From UBA1172 sp002457135 (GTDB lineage Bacteria; Pseudomonadota; Alphaproteobacteria; Puniceispirillales; UBA1172), in assembly GCA_965660935.1 (NCBI GenBank), contig CBFIBR010000004.1, positions 1 to 64,000 of the forward strand: a DNA stretch of 64,000 nucleotides. Reading direction: 5' to 3'. Numbering within the stretch: the first letter of the stretch is position 1; each line of letters opens with the position of its first letter. Below, one piece after another: positions 28,924-38,088 of the stretch. The notes beneath the pieces are model-generated. The model had not been told where the DNA came from. It did no database searches and worked only from the letters and a program-made list of their open reading frames with translations. The translations under genes were made by a program, and so were the position numbers.

Positions 28924-29767
28924 CACCGCCTTCCCGTGGGGGAACCCATTCGGATGGTGGTGTGCCGTCCAGGCTGGCCATGGCGGCAAAATACCCGTTC
29001 AACCGGCCCGGTTTGCCATACATGAAGGTATTGCCGTCAGGGCCGATGACGCTGCCCCCCGCCGCCTCGACAATGGCCTGACCGGCGGCGGTATCCCATT
29101 CCATGGTCGGCCCGATGCGCGGGTAGAGATCAGCCTTGCCCTCGGCAATGACGCAGAATTTGAGGGAAGAGCCAACAGCGACGTTTTCAGCGGCGTTGAG
29201 GCGTTCAATCCAGGCTTCGAGCGCAGGGCCGCGATGCGCCTTTGTGGCGACGATATGGGGATGCGTGATCTCGGCCCGGCGCGCTGAGATCGGCCTTGCC
29301 TCGCCCATGGCCTCTAGCGTCTGGTTTGGGGATGGCCCGGTCTCACGCTTGGTGGCCATGCCATCCATCCCGGCCCATAGCTCACCCGTGGCGGGGGCAT
29401 AGATCACGCCCAGCGCAGGGGCGCGATACCGGATCAGGGCGATGTTAACGGTGAAATCCCGGCCGCCATTGATGAACCCCTTGGTGCCATCCAGCGGGTC
29501 CACGCACCAGTATTGCTCAGCTTCGGTATCATCATGGCCCTTATAGGTTTCCTCGGTGATCGCCGGGATGCCGGGGGCTATTTCTTCCAGCCCCTCACGG
29601 ATAATCCGGTCAGCAGCCAGGTCAGCCTCGGTCACCGGGCTGCCGTCAGCCTTGTCGGTGCGCTCAACACCGCGCAGCCGGACATCCATGATGGCGTTGC
29701 CGGCACGGATCGACAGGGCCTCGATGCTGATGAGTTGGTCACGGGTCAATGCACGGATCGGGGGCAT
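28916..29767 (-). CDS. cysQ: 3'(2'),5'-bisphosphate nucleotidase CysQ
   Basis: Inositol-monophosphatase-fold enzyme that hydrolyses PAP to AMP during sulfate assimilation. Metal-binding motifs are AITEET, WCVDPLDGTKGFINGG, and the late EWDTAAGQAIVEAAGG. The chosen start, ATG 29767, has AAAGG 8 nt upstream and gives 283 aa; an upstream in-frame ATG at 29815 adds an unrelated hydrophobic leader. It is the first gene of a cysQ-tsaC pair on the minus strand. Confidence 0.92.
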   Translation of the reverse strand: MPPIRALTRDQLISIEALSIRAGNAIMDVRLRGVERTDKADGSPVTEADLAADRIIREGLEEIAPGIPAITEETYKGHDDTEAEQYWCVDPLDGTKGFINGGRDFTVNIALIRYRAPALGVIYAPATGELWAGMDGMATKRETGPSPNQTLEAMGEARPISARRAEITHPHIVATKAHRGPALEAWIERLNAAENVAVGSSLKFCVIAEGKADLYPRIGPTMEWDTAAGQAIVEAAGGSVIGPDGNTFMYGKPGRLNGYFAAMASLDGTPPSEWVPPREGGDD

Positions 29768-29881
29768 GAAAAATACCTTTTCTGGAAATGAAATGCACCA
29801 TGGCATAAAGCGCATGGATTTGCCAGTTGCAGGGTTGATTTCGTGGCTCTACCCTGAGGGGGAAGGAGAGGAGATAACCCG

Positions 29882-30601
29882 ATGTGTGGCCGATTTGCCA
29901 ATGCCTCAAACCCTGATCAGTTGAAGGCATCGTTTCGTGTGCAGTTCCCTGCTGTGAACCCCCCACAAACCGGTGCAGGGGAGGGTGCAGCCAGCGGTCA
30001 TAATCTGGCGCCGCGATGGAATATCGCCCCCGGCACCATGATCGATACCATTACCGGCGATGAGGATCGCAGCATGACCCCGGCGCATTGGGGGCTGGTG
30101 AACCCGAAATCGCCGCGCCCGCTGATCAATGCCCGTGGTGAAACCATGCTGGAAAAACCGACCTTTGCCGATGCTGCCCGGCATCGCCGCTGCGTCGTGG
30201 TGGCCACCGGGTGGTATGAATGGAAGGCACCGCGCCAGCCCTATTATATCCGCCGCCGTGATGGTGCGCCCATGGCCATGGCCGGGCTGTATCGGCTCAA
30301 CGCTGATCATCAGCCGGCGGAACGGTCGGCGGTGATTGTCACGCGCTCGGCCGTGGCCGGTCTGGGTGAGGTGCATCATCGCGCCCCGTTGTTGCTCGGC
30401 CCGGAAAGCCTCAATCGCTGGCTTGATCCATCCTGCCCTGAGGCAGTGATCGAAGCCATGGTCCTGCCTGAGGACGGGGGCGAGCTGGAATGGTATCCCG
30501 TTTCAGCAGAGGTAGGGTCGGTGCGGGCTGATCACGAAGGCCTGACGCTGCGTGATGACAGTCACGGCCAGGCCCCGCCCGCGCAGATGGAGCTGTTCTA
30601 G
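29882..30601 (+). CDS. SRAP-domain protein (YedK/HMCES family)
   Basis: Family that shields abasic sites in single-stranded DNA by forming a thiazolidine cross-link through Cys2. That residue is present (MCGRFAN). Other family positions are NIAPGTM, AHWGLVNP, LINARGETMLEKPTF and CVVVATGWYEWK, with a late His in EVHHRAPLLL. The length, 239 aa, is normal. Its stop (TAG 30599-30601) abuts the 3' end of the convergent alkA-type glycosylase gene, so two DNA-repair genes lie tail to tail. Confidence 0.93.
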   Translation: MCGRFANASNPDQLKASFRVQFPAVNPPQTGAGEGAASGHNLAPRWNIAPGTMIDTITGDEDRSMTPAHWGLVNPKSPRPLINARGETMLEKPTFADAARHRRCVVVATGWYEWKAPRQPYYIRRRDGAPMAMAGLYRLNADHQPAERSAVIVTRSAVAGLGEVHHRAPLLLGPESLNRWLDPSCPEAVIEAMVLPEDGGELEWYPVSAEVGSVRADHEGLTLRDDSHGQAPPAQMELF

Positions 30602-31248
30602 ATATCGGTGATCGTCGCGGCGTGGCGATACCGGGCGTAGACATGCCACAGCATCAACGCGCCCGCGCCGCGATAGGGTTGCCAGTCATCCCCCATCCGC
30701 TGCATGGTTTTGCCATCAGGGCGGGTGTTGAGCGATTTCAGGATTTTCATGCCCTCCTGCAAGGCGAGGTCATTATAGGGCCAGGCATCCATATCCAGGA
30801 GGACGAAGAGCCGGTAGTTATCCGCTGTCCAGTCCCCGATTCCGCGCAGGGCCGTCAGGTAGCGCGTGGCATCCTGTCCCTTCAGGCTGGCAAGATGATC
30901 AAAATCGAGCCTGCCATCGGCGATGGCATCGGCCAGTCCCTTGACGTATTCGGCCTTCATGCGTGACAGGCCAACCCCCCGCAGGGTTTCCATGCTGGCG
31001 GCACCGGCATTTTCCGCCTGATCCAGTTTTGCCTCTTGCATCCGGGACCAGACAGCGGCGGCGGCCTTGGTGGAAATCTGCTGGCCGATAATGGTCCGGC
31101 ACAGGGTGGCAAAGCCGTGGGGCAGGGTACGATCAGGCGGCGGCCCCAGATCCTTGAGCGCACGGGCGATATCGGCATCCAGCCGCGCCAGTTGATGCAA
31201 GGCCCCGTCCTCACCCATCAGGGCCTGTTCCATTGAATAATGCGCCAT
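30598..31248 (-). CDS. DNA-3-methyladenine glycosylase II-like protein
   Basis: HhH-GPD base-excision glycosylase of 216 aa. The helix-hairpin-helix LTALRGIGDWTADN and the downstream Asp in DAWPYNDLALQEG give the catalytic motif; IIGQQISTKAAAAVWSRM and GVGLSRMKAEYVKGLA complete the domain. It lacks the N-terminal transferase-like region of E. coli AlkA and resembles the shorter AlkA/MAG1 type. It is convergent with the SRAP gene. Confidence 0.9.
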   Translation of the reverse strand: MAHYSMEQALMGEDGALHQLARLDADIARALKDLGPPPDRTLPHGFATLCRTIIGQQISTKAAAAVWSRMQEAKLDQAENAGAASMETLRGVGLSRMKAEYVKGLADAIADGRLDFDHLASLKGQDATRYLTALRGIGDWTADNYRLFVLLDMDAWPYNDLALQEGMKILKSLNTRPDGKTMQRMGDDWQPYRGAGALMLWHVYARYRHAATITDI

Positions 31249-31297
31249 GGCTGTTACCCCGCTTGAAAGCCTTATGAGAATGCGTCAGAATCATCCC

Positions 31298-31954
31298 ATG
31301 AGCAAGTCAGGAGAAATCTGGGATATCCCGCTTCGGTTGTTTCATTGGCTTTTGATGGTTTCAGTCATTGCATCAATCGGCAGCGTCAAGGCTGGCAATA
31401 TGTTCGTCCATGAAAAGGCGGGTATCAGCGTGGTTGCGTTGCTGATCTTCCGGGTCATCTGGGGTTTTGCCGGAAACCGCCATGCCCGTTTTGCCCATTT
31501 CCTCACAGGCCCCGGCCGTGTCATTGCCTATATCAAATCGAGGATGGGCGGTGAACGCGGCATTCACCCCGGCCATGCGCCCACAGGGGGATGGGCCACC
31601 ATGGTTATCCTCATGGTGTTTGCCGGCATGGCCTCCATGGGTCTGATGGCCCATGATGATGTTCTCTACGAAGGCCCGCTGGCCGCCTGGGCAGGGGATT
31701 TTACCGATACCGCCACCAGACTCCACCACCTTGGCGAAAAGCTGGTTTTTGCGGTGATTGCCATGCACCTGCTGGCGATGCTGATTTATCGCTTCTGGCT
31801 CAAGATCAATCTGGTTCCGGCGATGCTGCATGGCGGCCGTGATGAGGTCCGCCAACCATCATCCAAAACCCGCCAGATTGCCGGGGTGATGGTGCTGGCC
31901 GCAGTGCTGATCACGGCCCATGCCCTCGGCATGAGCGGAGAGCGATTCTACTAG
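31298..31954 (+). CDS. Cytochrome b561 family protein
   Basis: Integral membrane di-heme b protein with four main hydrophobic spans in 218 aa. Likely heme-binding His residues are in PLRLFHWLLM, MFVHEKAG, RLHHLGEKLVFAVIAMHLLA. The ATG 31298 start (MSKSGEIWDIPLR) fits the family N-terminus; upstream in-frame ATGs at 31274 and 31280 are less fitting. It is followed, tail to tail, by a cytochrome c' gene, a frequent pairing; the b561 probably exchanges electrons between the quinone pool and periplasmic cytochrome. Confidence 0.9.
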   Translation: MSKSGEIWDIPLRLFHWLLMVSVIASIGSVKAGNMFVHEKAGISVVALLIFRVIWGFAGNRHARFAHFLTGPGRVIAYIKSRMGGERGIHPGHAPTGGWATMVILMVFAGMASMGLMAHDDVLYEGPLAAWAGDFTDTATRLHHLGEKLVFAVIAMHLLAMLIYRFWLKINLVPAMLHGGRDEVRQPSSKTRQIAGVMVLAAVLITAHALGMSGERFY

Positions 31955-31990
31955 TCCGCCATTCCAGAATAAAACAGGCTTACAAGAACT

Positions 31991-32410
31991 CTATTCCTTG
32001 AAACGCTGGTGACAGGCCTTGCATGTTCCGGCCAGTTTGCCCAGGCCTTTGCCCAGGCTGGTCATCTCATCCTTGTCGGCCATCATGGCCAGCTCGACAG
32101 CAGCGTTCTCGGCATTCTTGGCGAGGGCGGTAAAGTCATCAAACTCGGTCCAGATATTGGGGAGTGCCTTGGTATCGCCTTCCCCTGACCCTTCCGGGAA
32201 ATAGTCGATCATGCGGGATGACCAGTCGGCGACCTTGCGGGCCTCGGCGGCAATCGCCGGGGTGTCACCGGCGGGGATAGCGGCCTTGATGATCTTGAGC
32301 GCGGCAACATTACCCCTGAAACCGGCTTTACGTTCACTGATAACATCAGCCGCCTGGGCCGTAACGCTAAGGCAAAGACTGATGGCAAGAATGCTGAAAT
32401 AGATGCGCAT
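31991..32410 (-). CDS. Cytochrome c' (class II c-type)
   Basis: Periplasmic four-helix-bundle cytochrome of 139 aa. A signal peptide spans residues 1-20 (hydrophobic core ILAISLCLSV, cleavage near TAQA). The heme motif CKACH is at residues 130-134 near the C-terminus, the defining position for cytochrome c'. The start ATG 32410 has AAAGGG about 6-8 nt upstream, and the longer frame to 32488 is rejected. The family binds NO and CO and helps in nitric-oxide defence. Confidence 0.92.
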   Translation of the reverse strand: MRIYFSILAISLCLSVTAQAADVISERKAGFRGNVAALKIIKAAIPAGDTPAIAAEARKVADWSSRMIDYFPEGSGEGDTKALPNIWTEFDDFTALAKNAENAAVELAMMADKDEMTSLGKGLGKLAGTCKACHQRFKE

Positions 32411-32499
32411 GGCCACCCTTTCTTTAGTGATTGCAGGATCACAACCAGAAATAGTATGAATACCAATCATGACAAGTAATGCCGTCAAAGGAAGATATA

Positions 32500-33117
32500 T
32501 TGATCATACCATGGATGCCGCATTTCCTGCCAATGATCACGCTGATGGTCGTGGCGGCGTTCACGCCTGGCCCGAATAACATCATGCTGGCGGCATCGGG
32601 GGCGAATTTCGGGTTTCGCCGAACCATCCCCCATCTGCTCGGGGTGCCTTCGGGCTTTCTTTTCATGCTTGCGCTGGCGGGGGTTGGTCTGGACTGGCTG
32701 TTTGCGCTGTCCCCGCTGATCCAGCAGGGCTTTCGGGTGGCGTCGCTTGTGTTCATTTTCTGGCTGGCCTGGCGCATTGCCACCAGCACGCAAGCCAGCA
32801 AGGAAGAGGGCCGCAGCCGGCCCCAATATTTTGTTGAGGCGGCAGCCTTTCAGTTCATCAACCCCAAGGGCGTGGTCATGGCGATCACCGTCATTTCCAG
32901 TTTTATCAGCCCGGACCATGACTATTTCGCCCAATTCCTGATGGTGATGATGTGTTTCACGCTGGTGACGCTGATGGCGGTTTTGTGCTGGGCCGGTTTC
33001 GGGGTCATGATCAGGGGACTGATTGATACGCCATTACGGCTGAGGGTATTCAACATCACCATGGCGGCCCTGCTGATAGGTTCCATCATGCCGGTCATGG
33101 CTGAACTGATCAGCTGA
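32500..33117 (+). CDS. LysE/RhtB family amino-acid exporter
   Basis: Inner-membrane exporter of about six spans, 205 aa from the TTG at 32500. The family motif VAAFTPGPNNIMLAASGANFG is near the N-terminus and FQFINPKGVVMAITV is in the middle. The TTG start is favoured by AAAGGAAG 5-8 nt upstream; in-frame ATGs at 32479 and 32515 are alternatives. Substrate unknown (homoserine, threonine, lysine and arginine are usual for the family). It diverges from the cytochrome c' gene. Confidence 0.9.
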   Translation: MIIPWMPHFLPMITLMVVAAFTPGPNNIMLAASGANFGFRRTIPHLLGVPSGFLFMLALAGVGLDWLFALSPLIQQGFRVASLVFIFWLAWRIATSTQASKEEGRSRPQYFVEAAAFQFINPKGVVMAITVISSFISPDHDYFAQFLMVMMCFTLVTLMAVLCWAGFGVMIRGLIDTPLRLRVFNITMAALLIGSIMPVMAELIS

Positions 33118-34030
33118 TCGTTGCCTTCTGCGCCATCTGGCGGCCCAGCCTGTATTCCCGGACCGAAATAAAGACGCATGAAAACACCACGATGGCCATG
33201 CCCGCAATTTCCATCAGGGCCAGTTTCTCGGACCAGACCGCCCAGCCGATCAGGCTGGCTACAGGAACCGAGATATAGCGGATCGGCACCAGCACCGCCG
33301 CCTCGCCATGGCGGTAGGCTGAGGTAAAGCCGATCTGGACAAACGATGCCGCCACGCCGAGCAGCAGAATGATCATCAGGTTCCGGTCAAGCACGCTTGC
33401 AAACAACCCTGACTCCAGCATCACGATCATGGCCGCAGGATAGGCAATGGCACCAATGAGGTTATGCCAGATCGCCACTGATACAGGTTCCTCGGTGCGG
33501 CCCAGCAGACGCAGGGTCACCACCAGCAACGCGCCCATAAAGGCTGAGAAAATGCCGTAGATCGAGCCAATGTTGAAGCCATCGGAAAACGGGTTGGTGA
33601 TCAGGTAAATCCCGAACAGCCCGATAAAAACCGCACTGCCACGGTAGATACCGACCTTTTCTTTCAGCACCAGGGGGGAAAGGATGGTGACAAAAATCGC
33701 CGAGGACTGGAACAGGGCCGTGGCCTGGCCAAGGCTGGTATGGGCGATCGACAGGAACCAGAAAATAATCCCGATATGCCCCGTGATGATCCGCATCAAC
33801 AGCCTGTCCCAGCGGCTGATTGTCAGCATTGCACGCCCCCGCACCAGCCACGCGGCCAGGGCCAGGGGCGGGATGCTGAACAGAAAGCGCAGCGACAGAA
33901 CCACCAGAATAGTGGCCTCAACCGACAGGGTCTTGATCACCATTGAGGTGATGATCCCCGCCAGCATGGCAACCACCATATAGGCAATTCCAATCATGTT
34001 TTCGGAAGCAGGTGTGGAAACCGATGGCAT
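33110..34030 (-). CDS. EamA/DMT superfamily permease
   Basis: A ten-span drug/metabolite transporter of 306 aa made of two five-helix EamA repeats. The first repeat starts IGIAYMVVAMLAGIITSMVI; the second starts near GSIYGIFSAFMGALLVVTLR and ends MEIAGMAIVVFSCVFISVRE. The pattern PLVLKEKVGIYRGSAVFIGLFG is typical. Exporter function is likely; the substrate is unknown. Its 3' end overlaps the LysE gene tail by 8 nt (convergent). Confidence 0.88.
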   Translation of the reverse strand: MPSVSTPASENMIGIAYMVVAMLAGIITSMVIKTLSVEATILVVLSLRFLFSIPPLALAAWLVRGRAMLTISRWDRLLMRIITGHIGIIFWFLSIAHTSLGQATALFQSSAIFVTILSPLVLKEKVGIYRGSAVFIGLFGIYLITNPFSDGFNIGSIYGIFSAFMGALLVVTLRLLGRTEEPVSVAIWHNLIGAIAYPAAMIVMLESGLFASVLDRNLMIILLLGVAASFVQIGFTSAYRHGEAAVLVPIRYISVPVASLIGWAVWSEKLALMEIAGMAIVVFSCVFISVREYRLGRQMAQKATIS

Positions 34031-34128
34031 TGAAAATCCTTTGCCATCAACCTAACGCGGTATGCACCCCAGCACAATGCCGGGGGCAGTTATATTCAAG
34101 GGGTATAATATTTTGGAGAGGGTAAGGG

Positions 34129-34608
34129 TCAGGCGGCGGCGACAGCATCACCAGCATTGAGGATGGCGGACCATGCCTCATCAACGGTGGCGGCTTTGCG
34201 CAGGTTATCCGCAATCCCTTCGGTGGAAAGCAGGCGTGAGGCCAGGGCAAGAACCGTCAGGTGTTCACCACCGCCGGTATCAGGCGCCAGCAGCATGAAG
34301 ACGATATCCACCGGCTCATCATCGCTGGCTTCAAAATCAATGGCTTTATCGAGCGTGGCCAGAATAGCAATGGGGTTGACCTCATTTGAGGCCAGTGAGC
34401 AACGGGTATGCGGAATGGCAATGCCCTTGCCGATGCCGGTGCAGCCAAGCCGTTCACGGTCAATCAGCAGGTCAAACACTTCACGCTGGTCAATATGACT
34501 GGCACGGCTTGCAGCGAGCTTTACCATCTCCTGCAACACCTGTTTTTTGCTGTTGGCTTTGAGTCTGATGAATAGATCATCAGGTGATATGAAATTACTG
34601 ATTTTCAT
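34129..34608 (-). CDS. ptsN: Nitrogen PTS EIIA protein PtsN
   Basis: EIIA-Ntr regulatory phosphoprotein of 159 aa. The phosphorylated His is H67 in GIGKGIAIPHTR. LLIDRERLGCTGIG and the late VFMLLAPDTGGGEHLTVLA match the fructose/nitrogen EIIA fold. In most alphaproteobacteria it follows rpoN and hpf downstream of lptB; here it directly follows lptB after a 164-nt gap that holds no trace of either gene. Confidence 0.94.
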   Translation of the reverse strand: MKISNFISPDDLFIRLKANSKKQVLQEMVKLAASRASHIDQREVFDLLIDRERLGCTGIGKGIAIPHTRCSLASNEVNPIAILATLDKAIDFEASDDEPVDIVFMLLAPDTGGGEHLTVLALASRLLSTEGIADNLRKAATVDEAWSAILNAGDAVAAA

Positions 34609-34772
34609 TAGTCTACCTGGGATAGTCTTTCGTATCCCGCACCGCCCCGATGTTGCACTTTAAATCAACAAAGGCGTGATAAGGGTTTTGAATGATGCTG
34701 TCAAGTATGCTGTAAACCATGTTGGCCTGTATGGTGTCAGCAGAGGGGGATTTTGGCAATGATCCTGGCAGG

Positions 34773-35552
34773 CTAGCGGTTAAACTGATTGCCCAGGTAG
34801 ACATCCTGAACAATCCGGTCATTGACCACCGCTTCGGGTGTACCGGACATGATGACCGCACCGTCATGCATGATATAGGCCCGGTCAACAATGTTGAGCG
34901 TATCGCGGACATTATGATCCGTGATCAGCACGCCCAGTCCATGGCTTTTGAGCTGGGCAATCAGGTCACGGATTTCACTGATGGCGATGGGGTCAATCCC
35001 GGCCAGCGGCTCATCAAGCAGCAGGAAAGTCGGCCTTGCGGCGAGGGCGCGGGCAATTTCCACCCGGCGGCGTTCACCACCCGAAAGGGTCAGGGCGCTG
35101 GCGTTGCGGAGGTGGCCGATATTGAATTCCACCAGCAGTTCTTCCAGCATGATATTGCGGATTTCGGGATCACTTTCAATGGTTTCCAGAATGGCGCGGA
35201 TATTCTGTTCAACCGTCAGGCCACGGAAAATGCTGGCCTCTTGTGGCAGGTAGCCGATCCCCAGCTGGGCGCGGCGGAATACCGGCAGGTCGGTGATATC
35301 GGTCTGATCAATCATCACGCTGCCTTCATCATTCCGGATCAGCCCCGAGATCATGTAAAAGCAGGTTGTCTTGCCGGCACCGTTAGGGCCAAGCAGGCCA
35401 ACAGCCTCACCCCGGCGGATATTAAGGGTGACGTTACGGACAACGCGTTTTTTATTGAATGATTTGCCGATTTGCTGCGCAACCAGCCCCGTCATTCCGG
35501 TTGTCTGGTGAACCAGCTTGGGGCCCTTGGTATCATTGGTAGGCTGCTGCAT
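34773..35552 (-). CDS. lptB: LPS export ABC transporter ATPase LptB
   Basis: Cytoplasmic ATPase that powers LPS extraction by LptB2FG. Walker A is GPNGAGKTT, the signature is LSGGERRRVEIARAL, and Walker B runs into LLLDEPLAGIDPIA; the switch His is in LITDHNVRDTL. The last residues, VQDVYLGNQF, are typical LptB. The length is 259 aa; an internal ATG at codon 20 is an alternative start. A 187-nt gap separates it from lptA upstream, with a weak hairpin (35686-35701), so it may have its own promoter. Confidence 0.95.
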   Translation of the reverse strand: MQQPTNDTKGPKLVHQTTGMTGLVAQQIGKSFNKKRVVRNVTLNIRRGEAVGLLGPNGAGKTTCFYMISGLIRNDEGSVMIDQTDITDLPVFRRAQLGIGYLPQEASIFRGLTVEQNIRAILETIESDPEIRNIMLEELLVEFNIGHLRNASALTLSGGERRRVEIARALAARPTFLLLDEPLAGIDPIAISEIRDLIAQLKSHGLGVLITDHNVRDTLNIVDRAYIMHDGAVIMSGTPEAVVNDRIVQDVYLGNQFNR

Positions 35553-35683
35553 GACAATGCCTGTTCATTAACCTTAAATTCGTATTCGATATTGAATGAA
35601 AGGTTTATGGCCAGTCAGTCATCACCGTTTTTCAATCCAAATATCATTAACCAATTCAATGTCGGTTGGCAACATATTCTTTT

Positions 35684-35701
35684 AAAACCCTTTTTCGGGT
35701 T
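35684..35701 (-). terminator. Weak hairpin between lptA and lptB
   Basis: Read on the minus strand, AACCC and GGGTT pair over 5 bp around GAAAAA and run into TTTTAAAAG. It lies about 40 nt after the lptA stop. The stem is short, so partial termination at best. The remaining AT-rich part of the 187-nt gap shows no gene. Confidence 0.3.
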
Positions 35702-35739
35702 GCGATCAGGCCAGGGGCAATATCCATTTGGTGGAGGGT

Positions 35740-36582
35740 CTAATTGGTGGAGGTGAAGACACCGCCAACACGGCCGGAATCTGATGTGATGCTGCTGACC
35801 CCGGTATCCAGATTGATCTCGGCCCGGTCCCCCTTCATGACATTGGCGCCTTCCAGCATCTCGACCGAACCTGTCAGGATGGCGATACCTTTGTCCTTGG
35901 TGTATTCGATTTCATCGGCCCTTGCTTCCTGATTGCCGGTTGCCTTGGGGCTGAACACCTCGGCGTTGCCTATGGCCTGAACAAAGGTGAAATCGTTTTC
36001 CTCTTCGTTGAGGGTGGCAAAGACTCGGTTGGCCTTAAGATAGCGTCCGTCATTGAGCATGATTGCGGCATTGCCCTCAGCCACCACCTCACGCTTGCTG
36101 CGGTTATAGACGATGCTGGTTTTGGCCGTGACCTGTTCCCTTGGGCTGACAACCCTCGGGTTGCCGCCGGTCAGCACGGCGCGATCATCCACCATGTTGT
36201 AATCGATCATGTCGGCATTGGCGATGATATCCCCCCGGATCAGCTCAGCCCCGCCGGACCCCTTGATCCGGGTGATGTTGATATCGCCTTCGCTATTGTC
36301 ACTCCCGGCCGGTTCGCCTTGCTGCTTGTCGTCATCCTTGTAGCTTGCCTCAATCCGGTCGGCCTTGAGGGTGATGTCAGCCTGGATTGCAATGGCGTTG
36401 CCGATGGCGATATAGAGTTGTTCCTGACGGCGCCATTCAAGGCTGTTATCGGCTTCCACGATCAGCTTGCCGCTATCATTCTCTTGGGCATACACGGGGT
36501 TGGATTGCGGGCTCAGACTGATGGCAAGGCAACATAAAAGGGCAAAAATCGAATTTGAACGTAAACTGAACTGATCCATCAT
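35740..36582 (-). CDS. lptA: LPS transport periplasmic protein LptA
   Basis: Periplasmic OstA-domain protein forming the LPS bridge between LptC and LptD. A signal peptide spans about residues 1-32 (FALLCCLAISL core, cleavage near VYAQ). The mature part is a beta-jellyroll of repeated strands such as ADNSLEWRRQEQLYIAIGNA, ADRIEASYKDDD, and ADEIEYTKDKGIAILTGSVE. At 280 aa it is longer than E. coli LptA, with an inserted acidic stretch near 88-100. It starts on the base after the lptC stop, so the two are coupled. Confidence 0.9.
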   Translation of the reverse strand: MMDQFSLRSNSIFALLCCLAISLSPQSNPVYAQENDSGKLIVEADNSLEWRRQEQLYIAIGNAIAIQADITLKADRIEASYKDDDKQQGEPAGSDNSEGDINITRIKGSGGAELIRGDIIANADMIDYNMVDDRAVLTGGNPRVVSPREQVTAKTSIVYNRSKREVVAEGNAAIMLNDGRYLKANRVFATLNEEENDFTFVQAIGNAEVFSPKATGNQEARADEIEYTKDKGIAILTGSVEMLEGANVMKGDRAEINLDTGVSSITSDSGRVGGVFTSTN

Positions 36583-37281
36583 CTAGTTAACCGGTTGGAA
36601 CCCCCTGTTGATGACAAGCCGTGACTTGCCGGTAAAAAGTATATCCTCGCTGTTTTCGGTGATGATCAGCCCGCCTGCACTGATATTGCCGTTCGGGCTG
36701 AACCCCCTGACCGGTTTTTCCGATTTCATCATCCCCTTGCCCAGGTCGGCAAATGCCTCTTCGGTCAGTAATGTATACCCCAGGTCAGGGCGAACAATCA
36801 CCACACGCCCGCTGAGATTAACAGTTTTGTCACCCCGCATAAACTCCCCATTATTGGACCGGATGGTGATCGGGTTGCCCGATACGGTATCAACCCTCGC
36901 CCGGGGGGAGACCATGTTGACCAGATCAGGCTGGGTGGTATTTTCAAACGCTGTTTCCGCAAGAATGACGAAATTTTTACCTTCCCCCGTGACCCCCTGA
37001 TACGACACCCCCTCAAGCGCAACAGCCCCTGTCTGGCTGACCGAGGCGTTTTCGGCGGTAATCTGGACAGCGGTTTCGTCATCATCACCAAAGGAGACGA
37101 TGGCCACCGTGATCAACGCCACCAGCCCGATGATAACCGTCAGCATAAAGCGGCGATTGCGCCGTTGACGGCTGTTTTCGGTGATGCTGTTGGCGGTATC
37201 GGACCGGTCGCGTTCACGCGGCGCAAACGCAAACCGCTTGGTCGTGGTCTCATCGAGGTTGAGTGGGTCGCTCGGTTCCAT
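36583..37281 (-). CDS. lptC: LPS export protein LptC
   Basis: Bitopic inner-membrane protein that hands LPS to LptA. A basic cytoplasmic N-terminus (about 1-40, with SRQRRNRRFM) precedes one membrane span (LTVIIGLVALITVAIVSF). The periplasmic LptC domain follows with VNMVSPRARVDTVSGNPITI and NNGEFMRGDKTVNLSGRVVI. The length is 232 aa. It heads lptC-lptA(-lptB) and lies 50 nt downstream of rnd on the same strand. Confidence 0.9.
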   Translation of the reverse strand: MEPSDPLNLDETTTKRFAFAPRERDRSDTANSITENSRQRRNRRFMLTVIIGLVALITVAIVSFGDDDETAVQITAENASVSQTGAVALEGVSYQGVTGEGKNFVILAETAFENTTQPDLVNMVSPRARVDTVSGNPITIRSNNGEFMRGDKTVNLSGRVVIVRPDLGYTLLTEEAFADLGKGMMKSEKPVRGFSPNGNISAGGLIITENSEDILFTGKSRLVINRGFQPVN

Positions 37282-37331
37282 TACCGCTTCCTGCCAGTCT
37301 TGTCACTTTAACAGTATAACCCTGACGGGCA

Positions 37332-37958
37332 TTAATGCGAAAAAATATCAATGCCATCAAAACCTTCAAGGTCCATCATGGCCCTGGTTCCGATGAAATT
37401 GAAACAGGCCCTTGCCGTTTCCATGCGGCCTTCGCGCACCAGCCGTTCATCCAGCCTCGCCCTGATTTCATGCAGATAAAGCACGTCCGATGCGGCGTAG
37501 TTCAGCTGTTCGGGGGTCAGCTCATCCGCGCCCCAGTCCGAAGACTGCTGCTGTTTTGAAATCTCGCGCCCCACCAGCTCCCTGACCAGCTCACTCAGCC
37601 CGTGGCGGTCAGTGTAGGTCCGCACCAGTTTTGAGGCGATTTTGGTGCAATAGACAGAACCGTTGACCGGGCCGACCGAATGGCTCAACGAAGCCAGATC
37701 AAAGCGTGCAAAATGGAACAGCTTTTCAACGCCTTCATCCGCCAGCAACGCTGCCAGCACCGGGGCGGGTTTCATCGGATGGCCGATCTTGACCAGATGG
37801 GCGCTGCCATCACCGGATGAAATCTGCACCAGGCAGAGCCGGTCACGATGCGGGTTCAGCCCCATGGTTTCGGTGTCAATGGCCACCACCTTGCCCAGAT
37901 CAAGATCAGCAGGCAGGTCATCGTGATAGAGGTGGATCGGCGTTTTTGGTGAGGGCAT
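37332..37958 (-). CDS. rnd: Ribonuclease D-like 3'-5' exonuclease
   Basis: DEDDy exonuclease of 208 aa. The three exonuclease motifs are visible: VAIDTETMGL (Asp and Glu), HFARFDLASL (Asp), and YAASDVLYLHEIR (Tyr and Asp). It lacks the C-terminal HRDC domain of E. coli RNase D, as do most short alphaproteobacterial homologues just upstream of lptC. ATG 37958 is preferred because AAGGA lies 11 nt upstream; ATG 37970 is directly abutted by that site. Longer in-frame extensions to 38300 run antisense to azlC and are rejected. Confidence 0.9.
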   Translation of the reverse strand: MPSPKTPIHLYHDDLPADLDLGKVVAIDTETMGLNPHRDRLCLVQISSGDGSAHLVKIGHPMKPAPVLAALLADEGVEKLFHFARFDLASLSHSVGPVNGSVYCTKIASKLVRTYTDRHGLSELVRELVGREISKQQQSSDWGADELTPEQLNYAASDVLYLHEIRARLDERLVREGRMETARACFNFIGTRAMMDLEGFDGIDIFSH

Positions 37959-38088
37959 ACCCTGGCTCATCCTTGGTTGGAAAGTGCCGGAACCATAGCA
38001 CAGCCCCGCAAGGGACAGCAATATCACCGCTTGACCCCCTTTTGCCGCGGTAGCATGCTGGATCATCACTGAATTAACAGCCGTGTTC

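Noticed and set aside
34609..34772. Remnant of rpoN or hpf between lptB and ptsN
   Set aside because: The 164 nt show no frame or motif resembling either protein.
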